Shown here: positions 1-8,748 of the stretch, in pieces
Layout: every line of letters starts with the position of its first letter
Position numbering within the stretch: the first letter of the stretch is position 1
Source of the DNA: G963667915 sp965197385
Lineage (GTDB): Bacteria > Acidobacteriota > Vicinamibacteria > Vicinamibacterales > UBA823
Assembly: GCA_965197385.1 (NCBI GenBank)
Contig: CBDANA010000009.1
Span: 124,001 to 188,000, forward strand
Direction of reading: 5' to 3'
DNA length: 64,000 nt
Translations under genes and position numbers: made by a program
The notes under the pieces: model-generated
Told to the model about the DNA's origin: nothing
The model's database searches: none
Seen by the model: only the letters and a program-made list of their open reading frames with translations

Positions 1-2
1 TC

Positions 3-95
3 GAGTATGCGAGGAAGCTGGTCGCCCTCTCACCGCAGGACCCCGCGCCACGTCAGCTACTTGCCGAACTGGAAGGCGGGCCCCGTTCCCCCTAA
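3..95 (+). CDS. C-terminal end of a TPR-like protein (5' end outside window)
   Basis: The window opens inside a reading frame giving EYARKLVALSPQDPAPRQLL and a few more residues before a TAA stop at 93-95. The Ala/Leu helix pattern with a Pro turn ('LSPQDPAPRQLL') looks like the last helix of a tetratricopeptide repeat. That is inference from about 30 residues only. The stop codon sits exactly at the start of the repeat element at 92, a pattern seen at other genes in this window. Confidence 0.45.
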   Translation, partial: EYARKLVALSPQDPAPRQLLAELEGGPRSP

Positions 96-268
96 CAGCC
101 CGTGGTGCAAGTCCCACTGCATTGACCGCCGATGCATCCCGCCATGGGCGGCGCTGGACGTTGTTCACGATGGGTCAAATACTCCCGGTATTTTCCCTCC
201 TCGCGCCTTGCGAGACGGGCGCCTCGACGGTCTCGATGCGACGCGGGGCTTTCACCACGGGCTGCTAG
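92..268. repeat. Miniature inverted-repeat element, long form (copy 1)
   Basis: The left end CTAACAGCCCGTGGTGCAAG is mirrored by the right end CTTTCACCACGGGCTGCTAG, so terminal inverted repeats enclose about 175 bp. The interior shares blocks such as ACTCCCGGTATT and CTCCTCGCGCCTTGCGAG with the copy at 22532-22694. It has no convincing coding capacity. The flanks read CTAA and CTAG, fitting the YTAR target preference known for IS5-type elements, so it may be mobilised by such a transposase (inference). It lies between a gene stop codon and a truncated IS30. Confidence 0.75.
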
Positions 269-1146
269 GATCCGCTGAACCTCCGTCAGTGAGCCGAAGG
301 CGTCGACTACTGATCGGTCGCCACGGTGGGGATGCGGAGCTGCTGGCCGATCCGGATCAGCGTGCGCCGCCCGAGCGAGTTCGCCGACTGAATCGCCCTG
401 ACGGTCTGGTGGCTGAGAAGCTGGCGGCAGACTGGTCCCCACAGCAGATCGCCGGGTGGCTCAAACGGACCTTTCCGAAGGATCCTTGTTTGCACGTGTC
501 GCACGAGACGATCTATCTCAGTCTCTTCGTGCAGAGTCGCGGGGTGCTGAAGAAAGCCCTGAACGCCCACCTTCGCCGTCGGCGACGGATGCGTCGGTCC
601 AAGCACGCCAGCACGGCGGGCCAGTGCCGTGGTCAGATCATCGACGCCGTCTCGATTCGAGAGCGTCCGGCGGAGGCAGCGGATCGGGCCGTGCCCGGCC
701 ACTGGGAAGGCGACTTACTGACCGGGGCTCGCAACTCACACATCGCCACGCTCGTCGAGCGCCACTCGCGCTTCCTGCTCTTGATTCGTCTGGCTGGCAA
801 AGACACCGCCAATGTCGTGCGGGCGCTGGCCAACGCCGTTCGCACGCTCCCGAAGGGGTTGATGGCGTCTCTGACGTGGGACCGTGGGACCGAATTCGCC
901 TCGCACAAGCGCTTCACGGTCGCCACGAACGTGAAGGTGTACTTCTGCGACCCGCAGAGTCCATGGCAGCGAGGTACGAACGAGAACACCAACGGCTTGT
1001 TGCGGCAATACTTTCCCAAAGGAACAAACCTCTCGACCTACACGCAGGCTGATCTCAACACCATCGCGCAACGTCTCAACTTACGTCCACGCAAGACGCT
1101 GGGATATGCCACGCCAGCTGATACACTGCGACCGCTGTTGCATTGA
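269..1146 (+). pseudogene. IS30-family transposase, 5'-truncated
   Basis: From about residue 90 of the open frame the translation is a clear IS30-type transposase: 'WSPQQIAGWLKRTFP', 'VSHETIYLSLF', the integrase-core start 'PGHWEGDLLTG', 'WDRGTEFASH', 'SPWQRGTNENTNGLLRQYFP', and the ending 'RPRKTLGYATPADTLRPLLH'. The DDE residues are D in GHWEGD, D in TWDRGTE and E in NENTNG. The N-terminal helix-turn-helix of IS30 transposases is missing: upstream of about 269 the frame runs through the miniature repeat. The copy is therefore 5'-deleted. Its 3' end lies inside the lytic transglycosylase gene on the other strand, which it truncates. Confidence 0.85.
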
Positions 1147-1959
1147 CCGACTGAACCTGCCGATGTTGAAGTAGTTGTCACCCAGCCGAGTGACGTACTC
1201 GAGGCCGCCACCGACCTCGTCCGCCTCCAGGAGGTCGGCTCTCGGCGTCTGCGGGTAGGCGATGAGCTGCCCGACGCGCGGCTGGCGGTTGGCCAGAAAC
1301 GGGTTGCGCATCCGGAGCTGGACGATTGGTAGCCCGAGCCGCTGCGAGAGCTGCCACCAGTCGTCGCCTTCGGCGACGGTCATCAGGCGGATCTGGCTGG
1401 CGTGATGCCGGATTGAGGGCTCGCGGGTCTTGAGCAGATTTCTGAAGTGTCCGACGCCGAGCACGTACTGGAGCGTCTCCAGCGGCATCGGCCGGCGGCG
1501 GGCGACCCGGCTCGGCCCGCCGTTGTAGGCGGCGACGGCGTAGTCCTCGCGGCCGAAGCGGTGGACCATCTGGCTGAGATACTTGATGCCCGCCTCGATG
1601 TTCGTTTCGACCCTGAGCGATCGGAACGTCGCTGGCATGACCTGGAAATAGCCCCGCGCGCCGACCCACGACGACAACCCGGCGTTCCCGCCCGATTCGT
1701 ACAGACAGACGGCGCGCGCCAGGTCGTAATGCAGGCCGTAGCGGTCGGTATGCCGGCGGATCTCGTCCTCAATCTCCATCACCTTCCGGTACATGCCCAG
1801 AAACGACGGAGAAAACTGTTCGATGGGCAGCAGGGTGTCAGCCGTGGAGGGCTGAGCCGAGGCGGCGGTCGTCGCCTGTGCCGTGTGCCCGGTCGCCGGC
1901 GCGAGCAGCGCCAACGTCAGTCCAGCACAGACCCACCTGGAAGGTAGGGATGTTCGCAT
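1081..1959 (-). pseudogene. Secreted lytic transglycosylase with LysM-like tail, truncated by IS30
   Basis: Starts at an ATG at 1959 followed by a signal peptide (residues 1-27). The SLT domain (about 70-170) has the catalytic Glu in 'CLYESGG', followed by 'GYFQVMPATF' and 'AVAAYNGGP'. Next come a LysM-like segment ('WWQLSQRLGLPIVQLRMRNP') and the start of a second one ('RLGDNYFNIGRF'). The last about 25 codons (1081 to about 1160) are antisense IS30 sequence, so the natural C-terminus is lost. The catalytic domain is intact and could still cleave peptidoglycan. An IS5 copy begins 4 bp upstream of the ATG, so the native promoter has also been displaced. Confidence 0.75.
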
Positions 1960-1963
1960 CTAA

Positions 1964-3258
1964 CAGGCTGCTGAAGAACCCGGGTATCGGGCTGTTTTCT
2001 TAAGCATCATGCGGGTAACGACCGCCCGACGACCGTGCGCACGGGTGTGCGCTGACTCCGATGAGGGGGCCGGCGACACGCGCGGCCGGCGATCAGGGAC
2101 ACGTCGCCTCCAGATTCCGCAGGCGGACCAAGTTATAGGCCGTGGCGGCGAAAGTGAGCTGCCACTCGACGAGTGGGACGCCGCGAGGCCGGAGCTTGCG
2201 CAAACCACCGACGGTCTGCCTCCACCCAAAGACCTGTTCCACGAGTTTTCGTTTCCGCTGACTCACGTGAGAACCCGCATGCCGGGTGGGCCGACCATCA
2301 ATCGCCCGCCAGCGGACCTTCTGCGCCACGTGGGGCGTGACGTCCCGGACGCGGACATCGGCGACGAAGCTCGCCACATCGTAGCCCTTGTCTGCTCCGA
2401 CCGTGCTGCCCGGCGGCGCGCTGGCCTCCAGCAACAGTGCCGCCGCCTCGCGTTCGGCGGTCCCCGTCGCGTGGGTCGCACAGACGTTGGCGACGAGCCC
2501 CTGCCGATTATCCAACAGCACGTGGCCCAGAGACGCCAGCTTCGCCTCCTTCCCTTGGCCCTTCCGATGCAGCATCGCCGCCGGATCAGTCGTCGACTGG
2601 TGCGTGTCGTTGCGCCGCCGCTCGCCGTGGAAGTCGACCGTGGGATTCCCGGGGTCATCGGGGGGCGCGCGCGGCGCGGCGTCCCGGCATCGGAAGCTCT
2701 TCAGGCTGGCCCAGGCTTCCAACTGCGTCCCGTCCACCGTGAAATGCTCGTCCGAGAGCAGACCGGCCGCCCGGGCGTGGGCCTGGACCGCATCAACGAA
2801 GGCGGCCGCGCCATCCCCCGCCAGCAGCCGGTCACGATTCTTGGTAAACGTCGTGGGATGCCAGACCGGGTCGTCCATATGCAAGCCGACGAACCAGCGG
2901 AACAGCAGGTTGTCGTTGAGCTCTTCCAGCAGCAGCCGTTCGCTCCGGATCGTGTACAGCACCTGCAGCAACAGGGCCCGCAACAATGGCTCAGGCGGGA
3001 TCGACGGACGTCCCGTCTTGGCGTACAGGCCGGCGAACCTGCGCGACATCGTCTTCAGCGCGTGATCCGTCAGCGCGCGGACCGCGCGGAGCGGAGGATC
3101 GGCCGGCACGCGCTGTTCCGGCGACCGGTAACTGAACATGTGATGGGTCTGCTCATCGTGTCCGCGCATGAGGTGGCTCCCTTCAGCAATATTGGGAGCA
3201 TGGGAGTACGCCGGGATCGATCTGTCGATCCCATTCCACGGACTTTTTCAGCAGCCTG
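1964..3258 (-). mobile_element. IS5-family element, copy A (1295 bp)
   Basis: Ends are CAGGCTGCTGAAGAA and TTTTTCAGCAGCCTG (imperfect inverted repeats), flanked by CTAA (1960-1963) and CTAG (3259-3262), matching the 4-bp YTAR target of the IS5 subgroup. Nearly identical to copies at 41224, 49692 and 56410. One transposase is encoded on the minus strand. An IS1380-type element begins directly at its right flank. Confidence 0.9.
2093..3169 (-). CDS. IS5-family transposase (copy A)
   Basis: A 358-aa DDE transposase starting MRGHDEQTHHMFSYRS. It has an IS5/DUF772-type N-terminal region ('SIPPEPLLRALLLQVLYTIR', 'NLLFRWFVGL', 'TTFTKNRDRLL') and then the catalytic core with first Asp in 'HFTVDGTQLEAWAS', second Asp in 'GADKGYD' and the final Glu in 'KRKLVEQVFGW'. 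It stops at a TGA after 'NLEATCP'; in copies C and D a single base change (CCC TGA to CCC TGC) removes this stop and extends the protein by 31 residues. All key residues are present, so it is probably active. The long open frame on the opposite strand is a high-GC shadow. Confidence 0.9.
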   Translation of the reverse strand: MRGHDEQTHHMFSYRSPEQRVPADPPLRAVRALTDHALKTMSRRFAGLYAKTGRPSIPPEPLLRALLLQVLYTIRSERLLLEELNDNLLFRWFVGLHMDDPVWHPTTFTKNRDRLLAGDGAAAFVDAVQAHARAAGLLSDEHFTVDGTQLEAWASLKSFRCRDAAPRAPPDDPGNPTVDFHGERRRNDTHQSTTDPAAMLHRKGQGKEAKLASLGHVLLDNRQGLVANVCATHATGTAEREAAALLLEASAPPGSTVGADKGYDVASFVADVRVRDVTPHVAQKVRWRAIDGRPTRHAGSHVSQRKRKLVEQVFGWRQTVGGLRKLRPRGVPLVEWQLTFAATAYNLVRLRNLEATCP

Positions 3259-3262
3259 CTAG

Positions 3263-4923
3263 GCCCGGATTTCCGATTTGGCTGTGGTACCGTATCGGCA
3301 GACCAGTCGCCGCGCCTTGATTTCCGGGGCTCCGACGCAAGGAACCCCGCCACGGAGGGTGACACCCTGTGGGTGAATGACAGCACGAGGCGTTTCGGTT
3401 CACGTTCAATGGCTTTCTGAAGGTCGCATTCCAGGGGTCGCGCATCACCTCCGACGCCGGTCTCCTTCTGGTGCGCGAGTTGGATGAACGCCTGGGGCTG
3501 GCGACACTCATCGCCGAGCACCTGAGCGACTCCCGACAGGGCTTGCACACCCAGTTCAGCCTGGCGGATCTCCTGCGACAGTCGGTCTACAGTCGGCTCG
3601 CGGGCTACGAAGACCTGAACGATGCGGTGCGCGTGTCGGCGGACCCGACGTTTCGTCTCATCGGGGCGCCAACGCTCTGGGACCGCGGTGGCGCGCTGAC
3701 CTCGCCGCTGCATTGGTTCGAGACTGAGCTGCTGACCCGAGAGGAGAAGCTCGTCGGGCTGATGGCCGTGAACCGGGAGGTGCTCGCACAGGCTGAGATG
3801 CCAACGCGCGCCGGCCGGATTGTGCTCGACATGGATTCGAGTGAGAGCCCGGTGCATGGGGCGCAGGAAGGGAGCGCGTACAACGGGCACTTTGAATCAG
3901 TCTGTTACCACCCGCTGTTTCTGTTCAACGAGCACGGCGACTGCGTGGCCGCCCCGCTGCGGCCCGGCAACGTGCATAGCGCCGACGATTGGGACGACCT
4001 GCTCGTGCCGGAAATTGACCGGCAGCAGGCGGAGGGTACGCGCGTGGCGTTCCGCGCGGACGCGGCGTTTGCCAAGCCGAAGATCTACGACGCGCTCGAG
4101 ACGCGCGACGTGGACTATGTCATCCGCATGCCGGCAAACAAGAGCGTGGAGCTGGAAATCGAAGCCCTCCTCTTTCGTCCGCCGGGACGGCCGAGCCGCA
4201 AGCCCTTGGTGCGCTACAAGAGTTTCCGCTATCAGGCGAAGAGCTGGACCACGCCCAGACGGATTGTCGCCAAGGTGGAGCACCACCGAGGGGAGCTGTT
4301 CCCGCGCGTCGGCTTCATCGTGACCAAGATGGCCCTCCCGAGCCGCTCGGTCGTACGGTTCTACAACAAGCGCGGCACGGCGGAGCAATGGATCAAGGAA
4401 GGCAAGCAGGCCACCCACTGGACGCGGCTGTCGTGCCCTCGGTTCCGGGCGAACGAAGTGCGCCTGCAACTGAGTGTCCTGGCCTACAACCTGGGCAACC
4501 TCTGGCGCAGATGGGTCCTGCCGCCGCGGGTCACGCGCTGGTCGCTCACGAGTCTCCAGCAGCGGCTGGTGAAAACCGGAGGCCGGCTGGTGAAGCATGC
4601 CAGGGACTACTGGCTCCTGCTGGCAGAAGGGCATCTGACCCGTCGGCTGTTCGGCGACATGCTGCGGAGGATCTGGGCGCTGCCCGTGCCGGGAGGATAG
4701 CGGGCGACCGCTTCCCGAGGAACTCCGGCGAAGAAACGGCGCACGTGTGGACCAGTGTCTGAGAAATGCCGTGAAAACAGCGGCTCCAGTCGGTCGCACG
4801 TCAGCGCGGGCTGAGTGACAGTCTCTGGAGCTGGACGATTGTGCGACGAACAGAAATTCGTGCGCGCGGCGGCGGTCGGGTGTATAACGGTGCCCTCCGG
4901 GACAGGCAAAATGAAAATCCTGG
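3263..4923 (+). mobile_element. IS1380-family element
   Basis: Left end GCCCGGATTTCCGATTT and right end (reverse complement) CCAGGATTTTCATTTT form imperfect inverted repeats. Flanks are CTAG (shared with IS5 copy A, 3259-3262) and CTAA (4924-4927). About 1.66 kb is the usual IS1380 size. Only one copy is seen in the window. About 220 bp after the transposase stop are non-coding. Confidence 0.75.
3471..4700 (+). CDS. IS1380-family transposase, start region disrupted
   Basis: Transposase of the IS1380/DDE_Tnp_1 type: 'FSLADLLRQSVYSRLAGYEDLND' region, first Asp in 'GRIVLDMDSSESPVHG', second Asp in 'AFRADAAF', Glu in 'KRGTAEQWIKEGK'. The first usable start in frame is GTG at 3471, but homologous-looking sequence continues upstream in frame ('FRFTFNGFLKVAFQGSRITS') to a TGA at 3378-3380 without an ATG. 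An ATG at 3377 is one frame off, so a small indel probably separates the true start from the body. The protein may be made short or not at all. Confidence 0.8.
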   Translation: MRELDERLGLATLIAEHLSDSRQGLHTQFSLADLLRQSVYSRLAGYEDLNDAVRVSADPTFRLIGAPTLWDRGGALTSPLHWFETELLTREEKLVGLMAVNREVLAQAEMPTRAGRIVLDMDSSESPVHGAQEGSAYNGHFESVCYHPLFLFNEHGDCVAAPLRPGNVHSADDWDDLLVPEIDRQQAEGTRVAFRADAAFAKPKIYDALETRDVDYVIRMPANKSVELEIEALLFRPPGRPSRKPLVRYKSFRYQAKSWTTPRRIVAKVEHHRGELFPRVGFIVTKMALPSRSVVRFYNKRGTAEQWIKEGKQATHWTRLSCPRFRANEVRLQLSVLAYNLGNLWRRWVLPPRVTRWSLTSLQQRLVKTGGRLVKHARDYWLLLAEGHLTRRLFGDMLRRIWALPVPGG

Positions 4924-5079
4924 CTAAGACTCCCAGAGGAATCTATCGGTCAACATCGGGCAATTGTACAATATTGTAGCAAATTGCGAACTCTGCTTGA
5001 CCCGCCGGGCCTCGACTCCGCGATAATTGGGCCTTCTGAGCTCGAAACGCGCCCGTGTCGATGGCAGGGAGAGACAGGC

Positions 5080-6543
5080 ATGCTCCGATCCTGGCCCAGA
5101 CTGGCGTGTTTGGCCGCGACGGTGTTCGGCATCGTCGCGTGCGGCGCGCCGCCCATCGATGAATCTGTCGATTTGCGCGCCGCTTTCGTCGCCAAGAACG
5201 TCTGCTCCGGCCTGTTCGTGAACGGTCGCCACGAGGCCGACTTCCTGACCCGCGATCTGACCTACGTCGACCTCGAGGATCTCACCATTGGCGTGGACCA
5301 CACCGGCCAGAGGGTGACGGTGATGGTGACCGTGGCGGTGGACGCGGACGAGGACGAGATGGCCCGCGTGCGAACCGCTGTCTTCCATGCCGGCCACGGT
5401 TGCACCTTGCTGCCGCGCGGGCAAGAGGACGTCCTGTTCGATCCGACGCCGGTGCGCTCGTCGCTGCCGGGTGGCACGCTTCAGGACTGGCCGATGGGGG
5501 ATCGGCTCTCAGAGGCGCCACTGCCGCCCGAGATCGACTCTGCGGCGCTCGACCTCGCCGTGGCGGCCGCGTTCGAGGAGGATCCAGCCGGACCACCGGT
5601 CGACACTCGCGCCCTCGCGATCGTCTACCGCGGACGGCTCGTGGCCGAGCACTACGCGCCGGGTTTCGACCGGGACAGCGTGATGATCTCCTGGTCGATG
5701 GGGAAGAGCGTCACGGCGGCGCTGGTCGGCATCCTCGTCGGTGACGGGCAGTTCGACCTGGACGATCCGGCGCCCATCCTCGCCTGGCGGCAGCCCGGCG
5801 ATCCGCGCGGCGCGATCACGATTCGGCACCTGCTCCAGATGAGCAGCGGCCTGACGTTCAGCCGGCTCACCCGCGACGACCCGCGGTTCTACACCCATCA
5901 CAACGATCACAACTACGTCTACAACGAGGGGATCGACGTCTTTGCCCACGCGGTACGGCCGGCGCTCGAGTATCCGCCGGGTACCGTTGGGCGCTACCGG
6001 AATTCAGACCCGCTCGCGCTCGGCAAGATCGTCCGCGACACGGTCGAGGCGCGCGGCGCGGACTACTTTACCTTCCCTCAGCGCGCGCTGTTCGACCGGA
6101 TCGGGATGCGCGACATGGTCCTGGAGCGGGATCCGTACGGCAACCTCATCCTGACCGGCTACGACCACGGCACGGCGCGCGACTGGGCGCGGTTTGGCCT
6201 CTTGCACCTGCAGGACGGCGTGTGGCTGGGGGAGCGGATCTTGCCGGAAGAGTGGGTCGATGCCGTCTCGGCGGCGGCGCCGGCCTGGCCGGAGGGCAAC
6301 TACGGTGGACTGTTCTGGCGAAACGGGAACGGTGAGCTGCCCGATGTGCCCGAGGACGCCTTCTGGGCGGCCGGGGCGCGGGGCCAGCGGATGTTCGTCA
6401 TTCCCTCCGCCGACCTCGTCGTCGTGCGGATGGGCTACAGCCTCGACGGCGCGATGCTATCGGTGAACTTGAACCGCGTCCTGGCGGGCATTCTCGCGGC
6501 CGTAGGGCACCCGCCCGCGTCGCCGGTGCCGACCGATTCGTAG
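5080..6543 (+). CDS. Serine hydrolase lipoprotein, class C beta-lactamase-like
   Basis: A 487-aa protein. The ATG at 5080 is chosen because it begins a lipoprotein signal ('CLAATVFGIVAC', lipobox GIVAC). Residues 25-140 form an N-terminal segment without recognised motif. The beta-lactamase/transpeptidase-like domain follows, with the SxxK nucleophile motif S-M-G-K (Ser about 206) and the Y-x-N motif Y-R-N (Tyr about 306). The fold is shared by class C beta-lactamases, esterases and 6-aminohexanoate-dimer hydrolases, so the substrate cannot be read from sequence; it should act in the periplasm or on a membrane. The AT-rich stretch at 4960-4990 (CAATTGTACAATATTG) just after the IS1380 end is the likely promoter area. 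Confidence 0.85.
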   Translation: MLRSWPRLACLAATVFGIVACGAPPIDESVDLRAAFVAKNVCSGLFVNGRHEADFLTRDLTYVDLEDLTIGVDHTGQRVTVMVTVAVDADEDEMARVRTAVFHAGHGCTLLPRGQEDVLFDPTPVRSSLPGGTLQDWPMGDRLSEAPLPPEIDSAALDLAVAAAFEEDPAGPPVDTRALAIVYRGRLVAEHYAPGFDRDSVMISWSMGKSVTAALVGILVGDGQFDLDDPAPILAWRQPGDPRGAITIRHLLQMSSGLTFSRLTRDDPRFYTHHNDHNYVYNEGIDVFAHAVRPALEYPPGTVGRYRNSDPLALGKIVRDTVEARGADYFTFPQRALFDRIGMRDMVLERDPYGNLILTGYDHGTARDWARFGLLHLQDGVWLGERILPEEWVDAVSAAAPAWPEGNYGGLFWRNGNGELPDVPEDAFWAAGARGQRMFVIPSADLVVVRMGYSLDGAMLSVNLNRVLAGILAAVGHPPASPVPTDS

Positions 6544-6860
6544 CGGCCACTGACATTGACCGTCTCGGCGAAGCAGGCGGCGATGTCGTCGAAGCTCGTC
6601 TGCTGCTCCCTCCAGTCGCCGAAGTCGTGGATGGTGACACCCAGGAAGCGGGCGTCCTGGGCCGGCCACGTGCGAAAGAGCTGCACCAGTTCCTCGCTGT
6701 CCTCGAACGGCAGGCCCTTCAGGACCGCAGTGTAGACGATGCTGAACATCGTCGTCGTGAGGCCGATGCCGAGGGCGAGCGCCAGAATGGCGATCGAGCT
6801 CAGGCCCGGACGTTTGGTCAGCATCCTGGCGCCGAAGCGAATGTCGTTGAGTAGGGACAT
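6544..6860 (-). pseudogene. N-terminal fragment of an ADOP/MacB-type FtsX permease
   Basis: From the ATG at 6860 the frame reads 'MSLLNDIRFGARMLTKRPG' and a membrane helix 'SSIAILALALGIGLTTTMFS', then 'LKGLPFEDSEELVQLFRTWP' and 'FDDIAACFAETVNVSGRY'. This is the typical start of the acidobacterial orphan permeases with MacB_PCD and FtsX domains, normally about 800 aa. Coding similarity ends at about 6544, against the stop of the serine hydrolase, so only about 105 residues remain. Non-functional as a transporter. Confidence 0.8.
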
Positions 6861-6930
6861 GGTGGCGCACTGGGCCAGCCACAGCCGACCCAATCTACCG
6901 GCAATTACGGTCCGGCCCGACGGAAAGTTC

Positions 6931-6980
6931 CTAGTAGCCCGCGGTGAAAGTCCTCCGGAACTTTCACCACGGGCTGCTAG
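6931..6980. repeat. Minimal 50-bp palindromic form of the miniature element
   Basis: CTAGTAGCCCGCGGTGAAAG at the left and CTTTCACCACGGGCTGCTAG at the right are inverted copies with only about 10 bp between them. The ends match those of the long forms at 92-268 and 22532-22694, so this is an internally deleted, almost fully palindromic copy. It separates the permease stub from the fragment that follows, and transcripts would fold into a long hairpin. Confidence 0.85.
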
Positions 6981-7190
6981 GCGAGCCTCTCGGAGGTGGT
7001 CGACGGTTCAGGCGCGCCGGGCACCGTCGCGGCCGTGGCCGCCGAACGTGACGCCGACACCGGTTTGACGATCTGTTGCGGGGTTGGCGCCGTGCGCGTG
7101 GACCCGGTCATGCCGGACGGCGCAACGCGCGGACCGGCCCACGAGCGGGCGGCGGCGAATGGCGTCGTGGTGGGCGACGCCTGCCAGTAG
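6981..7190 (+). pseudogene. Probable C-terminal remnant of methionyl-tRNA formyltransferase
   Basis: An open frame without its own start, reading 'APGTVAAV', then 'GLTICCGVGAVRVDPVMPDG' and ending 'NGVVVGDACQ' at a TAG (7188-7190). The order 'PGTV..V', 'CG.GA.R...V.P.G' and 'GD' near the end resembles the C-terminal domain of Fmt. The 5' part was removed at the 50-bp palindrome. The family call rests on pattern only and could be wrong; the reading frame itself looks formerly coding. Confidence 0.4.
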
Positions 7191-7217
7191 CGCAGGGCCA
7201 CTTGAGCCCTGCGCTAC
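7187..7217. repeat. Hairpin repeat GTAGCGCAGGGC / GCCCTGCGCTAC
   Basis: A perfect 12-bp inverted repeat around a 7-nt loop. The TAG inside the left arm is the stop codon of the upstream remnant. Related but degenerate sequences occur near 30740 and 30793 (CGTAGCGCAGGGATTCC), so it is probably a dispersed intergenic repeat. With no U-tract it is not a standard terminator, although it could end or stabilise transcripts of the aminotransferase gene arriving from the other side. Confidence 0.6.
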
Positions 7218-7245
7218 ACGTTCTACCGCAGGCGGATAGCGTGGG

Positions 7246-8592
7246 CTACGCCGCTGTCGAGTACATCGCGCGATTGCTGGCGACGTGCCGGACCACCGCC
7301 AGCACGCGGTCGACCTCGTCGGCCGTGTTGTAGAAGTGGGTCGAGACGCGGCACGCGAAATCGTTCAGCCCGCTGCCGGGAAGGTAGATTCGCTCCCGGT
7401 CCATCAAGGCCTTCGTGATGTTCGCCTTCGGCACACCGTCGATGTAAAACGTCGTTAGCCCACCGCTCATCTCGGCCGATCCTGACGTGCCCACGCCCAC
7501 GCCCGGGATGTCGGCGAGCCCGTCCTTCAGCCGGGTGGCCAGCTGGCGGACGCGGTGCTCGATGTTCGCCTTGCCGATCGCTAGGTGGAAGTCCAGCGCG
7601 TCGCCCATGCCGAGCGCCGACGGCATGTGCCGCTGGCCCGACGATTCGAACTTCCGCGCCCCCTCGGCCGGCGCGCGCCGCCACATGTCGCCCCAGATCC
7701 GATCCTGGACGCCCCGGCTGAAGTACGCCATGCCCGTGCCGGTGCCCGCGAGCAGCCATTTCTGCCCGGCCGTGGTGAAATGGTCGCAGCCCATCTCGTG
7801 CATGTTCAGGTCGAGCATCCCGAGCGCGTGGGCACCGTCGACCGACAGCAGCACGTCGTGCCGGTGCGCCATTTCCGCCAGCCCCTTGATCGGCATCAGA
7901 AGGCCGGTGACGAAGATCGGATAACTTACCACGAGCACGCGCGTCTCGGGACGGATCGCCCGCTCGCAGATGTCGATCACCTGGTCGGTGCTGTCGGGCG
8001 GGGCGGGGATGTCGACCGTCCGCACGACGATCCCGTCGCGATCCTCGCGCGCTCGCCAGGAGCCGTACCCGCCCGGATGCTCGTGCGACGACATTAGGAC
8101 CTCGTCACCGGGCTCCAGGTCGAGACCACGGCAGAAAACTTTCATCCCTTCCGTCGTGCTCCGGGTCATCAGAATCTCGTCGGCGTCGGCGCCGACGAAC
8201 GCCGCGAGCTTCTCGCGCACTGACTCGATCCGGTTCCACCTGCCGGTGCGCGGGTCGGCCGCGATTTGGGTCAAATAGCGAGTCTGGGCTTCGACGACCG
8301 GCTTCGGTATCGGCCCCATCGTCCCGTTGTTCATGTAGCGCATCTCGTCGGCTATATTGAACTCCCGGCGGACGCGCTGCCAGTAGGCGTCGTCCAGCGT
8401 TCCCGACGGCCGGATCCGCTCACGCCAGGACTGGCCTCCGGCCGCGCTAAACGCGAGCGCTGGCGATGCGATCGAGGCTCCGGAAAGGCCACCGGCCAGG
8501 GCAGCCATCGTTCCGCCCAGGAAACGGCGGCGTGATACCGATGTGACCTGCCTGCCGACGGCGGTGACGGTGTTCGACTCGTGTCCGCTCAT
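7246..8592 (-). CDS. Tat-exported class V aminotransferase
   Basis: A 448-aa PLP enzyme. The ATG at 8592 is preceded by GGGAGG and begins a twin-arginine signal ('SVSRRRFLGG' then 'LAFSAAGG'), so the folded enzyme is exported. The aminotransferase class V domain (about 60-440) shows 'MNNGTMGPIPKPV' near its start, 'SVDGAHALGM' with the cofactor Asp and His, and the PLP lysine in 'TTAGQKWLL'. Relatives include cysteine desulfurases and isopenicillin N epimerase-like proteins; the substrate is not readable. Single gene, with its own TATAAT at 8644-8649. Confidence 0.87.
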   Translation of the reverse strand: MSGHESNTVTAVGRQVTSVSRRRFLGGTMAALAGGLSGASIASPALAFSAAGGQSWRERIRPSGTLDDAYWQRVRREFNIADEMRYMNNGTMGPIPKPVVEAQTRYLTQIAADPRTGRWNRIESVREKLAAFVGADADEILMTRSTTEGMKVFCRGLDLEPGDEVLMSSHEHPGGYGSWRAREDRDGIVVRTVDIPAPPDSTDQVIDICERAIRPETRVLVVSYPIFVTGLLMPIKGLAEMAHRHDVLLSVDGAHALGMLDLNMHEMGCDHFTTAGQKWLLAGTGTGMAYFSRGVQDRIWGDMWRRAPAEGARKFESSGQRHMPSALGMGDALDFHLAIGKANIEHRVRQLATRLKDGLADIPGVGVGTSGSAEMSGGLTTFYIDGVPKANITKALMDRERIYLPGSGLNDFACRVSTHFYNTADEVDRVLAVVRHVASNRAMYSTAA

Positions 8593-8643
8593 GGTGCCTC
8601 CCTCGGCCTGGACGGCCGTGTATTCTGCAGCGAATGTGGTGAG

Positions 8644-8649
8644 ATTATA
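8644..8649 (-). promoter_or_regulatory. -10 box (TATAAT) of the aminotransferase gene
   Basis: The minus strand reads CCGTATAATCTC about 50 nt upstream of the ATG at 8592. No good -35 hexamer at normal spacing was found. Confidence 0.45.
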
Positions 8650-8690
8650 CGGCAGGCTGGGTGGCCGCGCACTGTTTCCGGAAGTTGTCG

Positions 8691-8713
8691 AAAAAAGGCA
8701 AGCCCCTGAGGGC
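8691..8713 (-). terminator. Putative Rho-independent terminator after korB
   Basis: On the minus strand GCCC-TCA-GGGC is followed shortly by a TTTTTT run. It lies 36 bp past the korB stop and before the next promoter. The stem is only 4-5 bp, so the call is tentative. Confidence 0.4.
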
Positions 8714-8748
8714 GTGAGAGATAGACGCACTCGCCCACGATCCGGATC

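Noticed and set aside
2009..3262. 417-codon open frame opposite the IS5 transposase, repeated in copies B and D
   Set aside because: It recurs only because the IS copies are nearly identical. It is rich in Arg, Gln and Pro as expected for an antisense high-GC shadow, and has no ribosome site or motif.
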